Assembly (NCBI GenBank): GCA_005223375.1
Contig: RXOD01006136.1
Location: 1-11,162, forward strand
Length of the DNA: 11,162 nt
DNA from: Amoebophrya sp. AT5.2
Lineage: Eukaryota; Sar; Dinophyceae; Syndiniales; Amoebophryaceae
Direction of reading: 5' to 3'
Below, piece by piece: positions 10,117 through 11,162 of this stretch (positions are counted from its first letter, which is position 1; every line of letters begins with the position of its first letter). Under the pieces are notes generated by a model. The model did not search any database and was not told the origin of the DNA. It saw nothing but the letters and a program-made list of their open reading frames with translations. Both the position numbers and the translations under genes were made by a program.

Positions 10117-11022
10117 TTACTGTTTCGCGCCTCCGGCTTGCTTCGCCATGATGATGTGATCCACGCGCAGAACCGTGAGCACCTGTCCGAATTTGTTTTT
10201 GCGTCCTCAACTACCAGTCGCCAAAACTTCTTCTATCACGACTAAATCTACCAGACTCGAAAAAATCACATTTCTATTTGTTCATCAAATGATGTCTCTA
10301 TAACTATACCGCTTCCAGTGCGTGTTTGATGGCCCACTTTTTGCTTTCGAGGTGGTCGAGGACGCCTTTTTCTAGGGAGTCCTGCAGGTACTCCTCATCC
10401 TCCAGGTCCACGTTGATGCCCATCGTGCGGCGCTTCTTGTCGGACTTCGCCTGGGTCTCGTTCTCGCGGTACAACCCGGTGATGGTGTCCACGCGGCCCT
10501 TCTTGCCGCAGTTGTCCGACAAAATCTTCGGCACGCACTCGAGCGACTCCGCGAACTTCAACACCGCATACTGGTCGAGCCCGGGGACCTGTGTTTGCTA
10601 AACAATTTAGTACTACTCATCTATCTAAGCGACGAACGAAGAAAAGATGAGGATGAGCACAAATAAATTGATGTTGATGTTGTAGATCTGTAGTAAGTTG
10701 CAAATTATCCTATGAACAAATCCAGCCGCAGTAGTTGCCGCTGTAGTACCGTGGAGCCGAAGTTCTGCAGTTCCCTTGCGAGTGTGGTTTCTGTGGCTGC
10801 GCCGCCGGGGCAGAAGCGGCCGTCTTTGGAGGCGCACCGAATGACGTGCACGCCGTCGTTCAACGCGCGCTCCCACTCGTCCAGGGTCGACGCCGTCGCC
10901 CCTCGCAAAACGATGGTGGATATGTTGCTCTCCGGGGTCTTGAAAATGGTCACCTTCTGACTGGCAATCTCCTCCACCGCCACGGAATCACAGTACCCAA
11001 CCTCTTCGGGAAGCGGAGGACC
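10117..11022 (-). CDS. CCT8: T-complex protein 1 subunit theta (CCT8), C-terminal three exons (partial)
   Basis: CCT theta is one of eight subunits of the cytosolic TRiC/CCT chaperonin, which folds actin, tubulin and other proteins using ATP. Three exons are seen: 11022-10750, 10588-10310 and 10117-10182, giving 205 C-terminal residues of a protein usually near 550. Junctions are all phase 0. The first begins GPPLPEEVGYCDSV and runs through VTIFKTPESNISTIVLRG and the nucleotide-site CPGGAATETTLAREL. The second holds VPGLDQYAVLKFAES and ends KKWAIKHALEA. The third is a 66-nt exon encoding VLTVLRVDHIIMAK and a short AGGAKQ tail. The order and wording fit theta rather than other CCT subunits. 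A charged insert (about NETQAKSDKKRRTMG) extends the second exon. The third Gly of the usual PGGGATE motif is Ala here. The N-terminal two thirds lie beyond the right edge. Confidence 0.93.
10183..10309 (-). other. CCT theta last intron (phase 0, 127 bp)
   Basis: The donor is GCG then GTATAG, so a stop codon follows at once if the intron is retained. The acceptor is TCGGACAG before VLTVLRVD. Splicing restores the conserved KxWAIKxA...TVLRVD layout, which confirms the short final exon. Confidence 0.85.
10589..10749 (-). other. CCT theta penultimate intron (phase 0, 161 bp)
   Basis: The donor is ACG then GTACTA and the acceptor is AACACAG. Splicing gives NFGST-VPGLDQYAV, colinear with theta. 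An imperfect 8-bp stem (CAGCCGCA / TGCCGCTG, 10723-10743) sits just inside the donor. A TACTAA-like branch word lies about 24 nt before the acceptor. Confidence 0.85.
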
Positions 11023-11162
11023 CTGAGAAAGCCGAAATGGAAATTTGGATTTTGATATTTATGTAGTACTTTGAGATTGATATAATAACAATAGTGTTTG
11101 ACATCTGTGTTTTGACGTCCTTATAACTAGAGAGGGCCTCCTTAAGGCAGCCGGTTTAAGAG
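11023..11162 (-). other. Upstream CCT theta intron, continuing off the right edge
   Basis: The acceptor TTTCTCAG at 11023 precedes the first visible theta exon. The remaining bases to the edge are AT-rich and have no frame matching the theta sequence expected before PPLPEEVG, so I read them as intron. An exon end hidden in the last 60 bases cannot be fully excluded. Confidence 0.6.

Overview
The window is nuclear DNA from a eukaryote. Four protein genes with spliceosomal introns all lie on the minus strand, each identified or modelled by joining exons in phase. Three are housekeeping genes: katanin p60 (microtubule severing), aspartyl aminopeptidase (peptidase family M18) and the theta subunit of the CCT/TRiC chaperonin. 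The fourth is an unrecognised low-complexity protein. Co-directional gene order, weakly conserved intron donors, Ala/Gly/Ser-rich inserts in conserved enzymes and a transposon-like intron (introner) together suggest an alveolate. A dinoflagellate, possibly an Amoebophrya-like Syndiniales, fits best. That assignment is inference; no sequence marker proves it.

Layout from left to right, with every gene read right to left. (1) 1-2074: 5' part of an unrecognised gene, two exons, with a Lys/Glu-rich stretch followed by a Gly/Pro-rich tail with PPGY motifs, running off the left edge. (2) 2075-3290: intergenic, with a 14-bp tandem repeat. (3) 3291-5464: complete katanin p60, three exons, MIT domain plus AAA ATPase. 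(4) 5465-5932: short intergenic stretch with a hexamer repeat. (5) 5933-9058: complete aspartyl aminopeptidase, five exons, all expected metal ligands present. (6) 9059-10116: intergenic, with a 14-bp-stem hairpin and direct repeats. (7) 10117-11022: last three exons of CCT theta, preceded by intron sequence to the right edge.

The most interesting object is aspartyl aminopeptidase intron 3. It coincides with a 466-bp element (6635-7100) that has about 26-bp terminal inverted repeats and an exact 5-bp target-site duplication. The inverted repeat carries a perfect GTAAGT donor, and the acceptor AG is formed at the junction of the element's last base with the first base of the duplication. Removing the element plus one duplication copy restores an in-frame, family-like protein. 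This is the signature of an introner, a transposable element that creates an intron on insertion. No functional link between the four genes is evident beyond sharing a strand.
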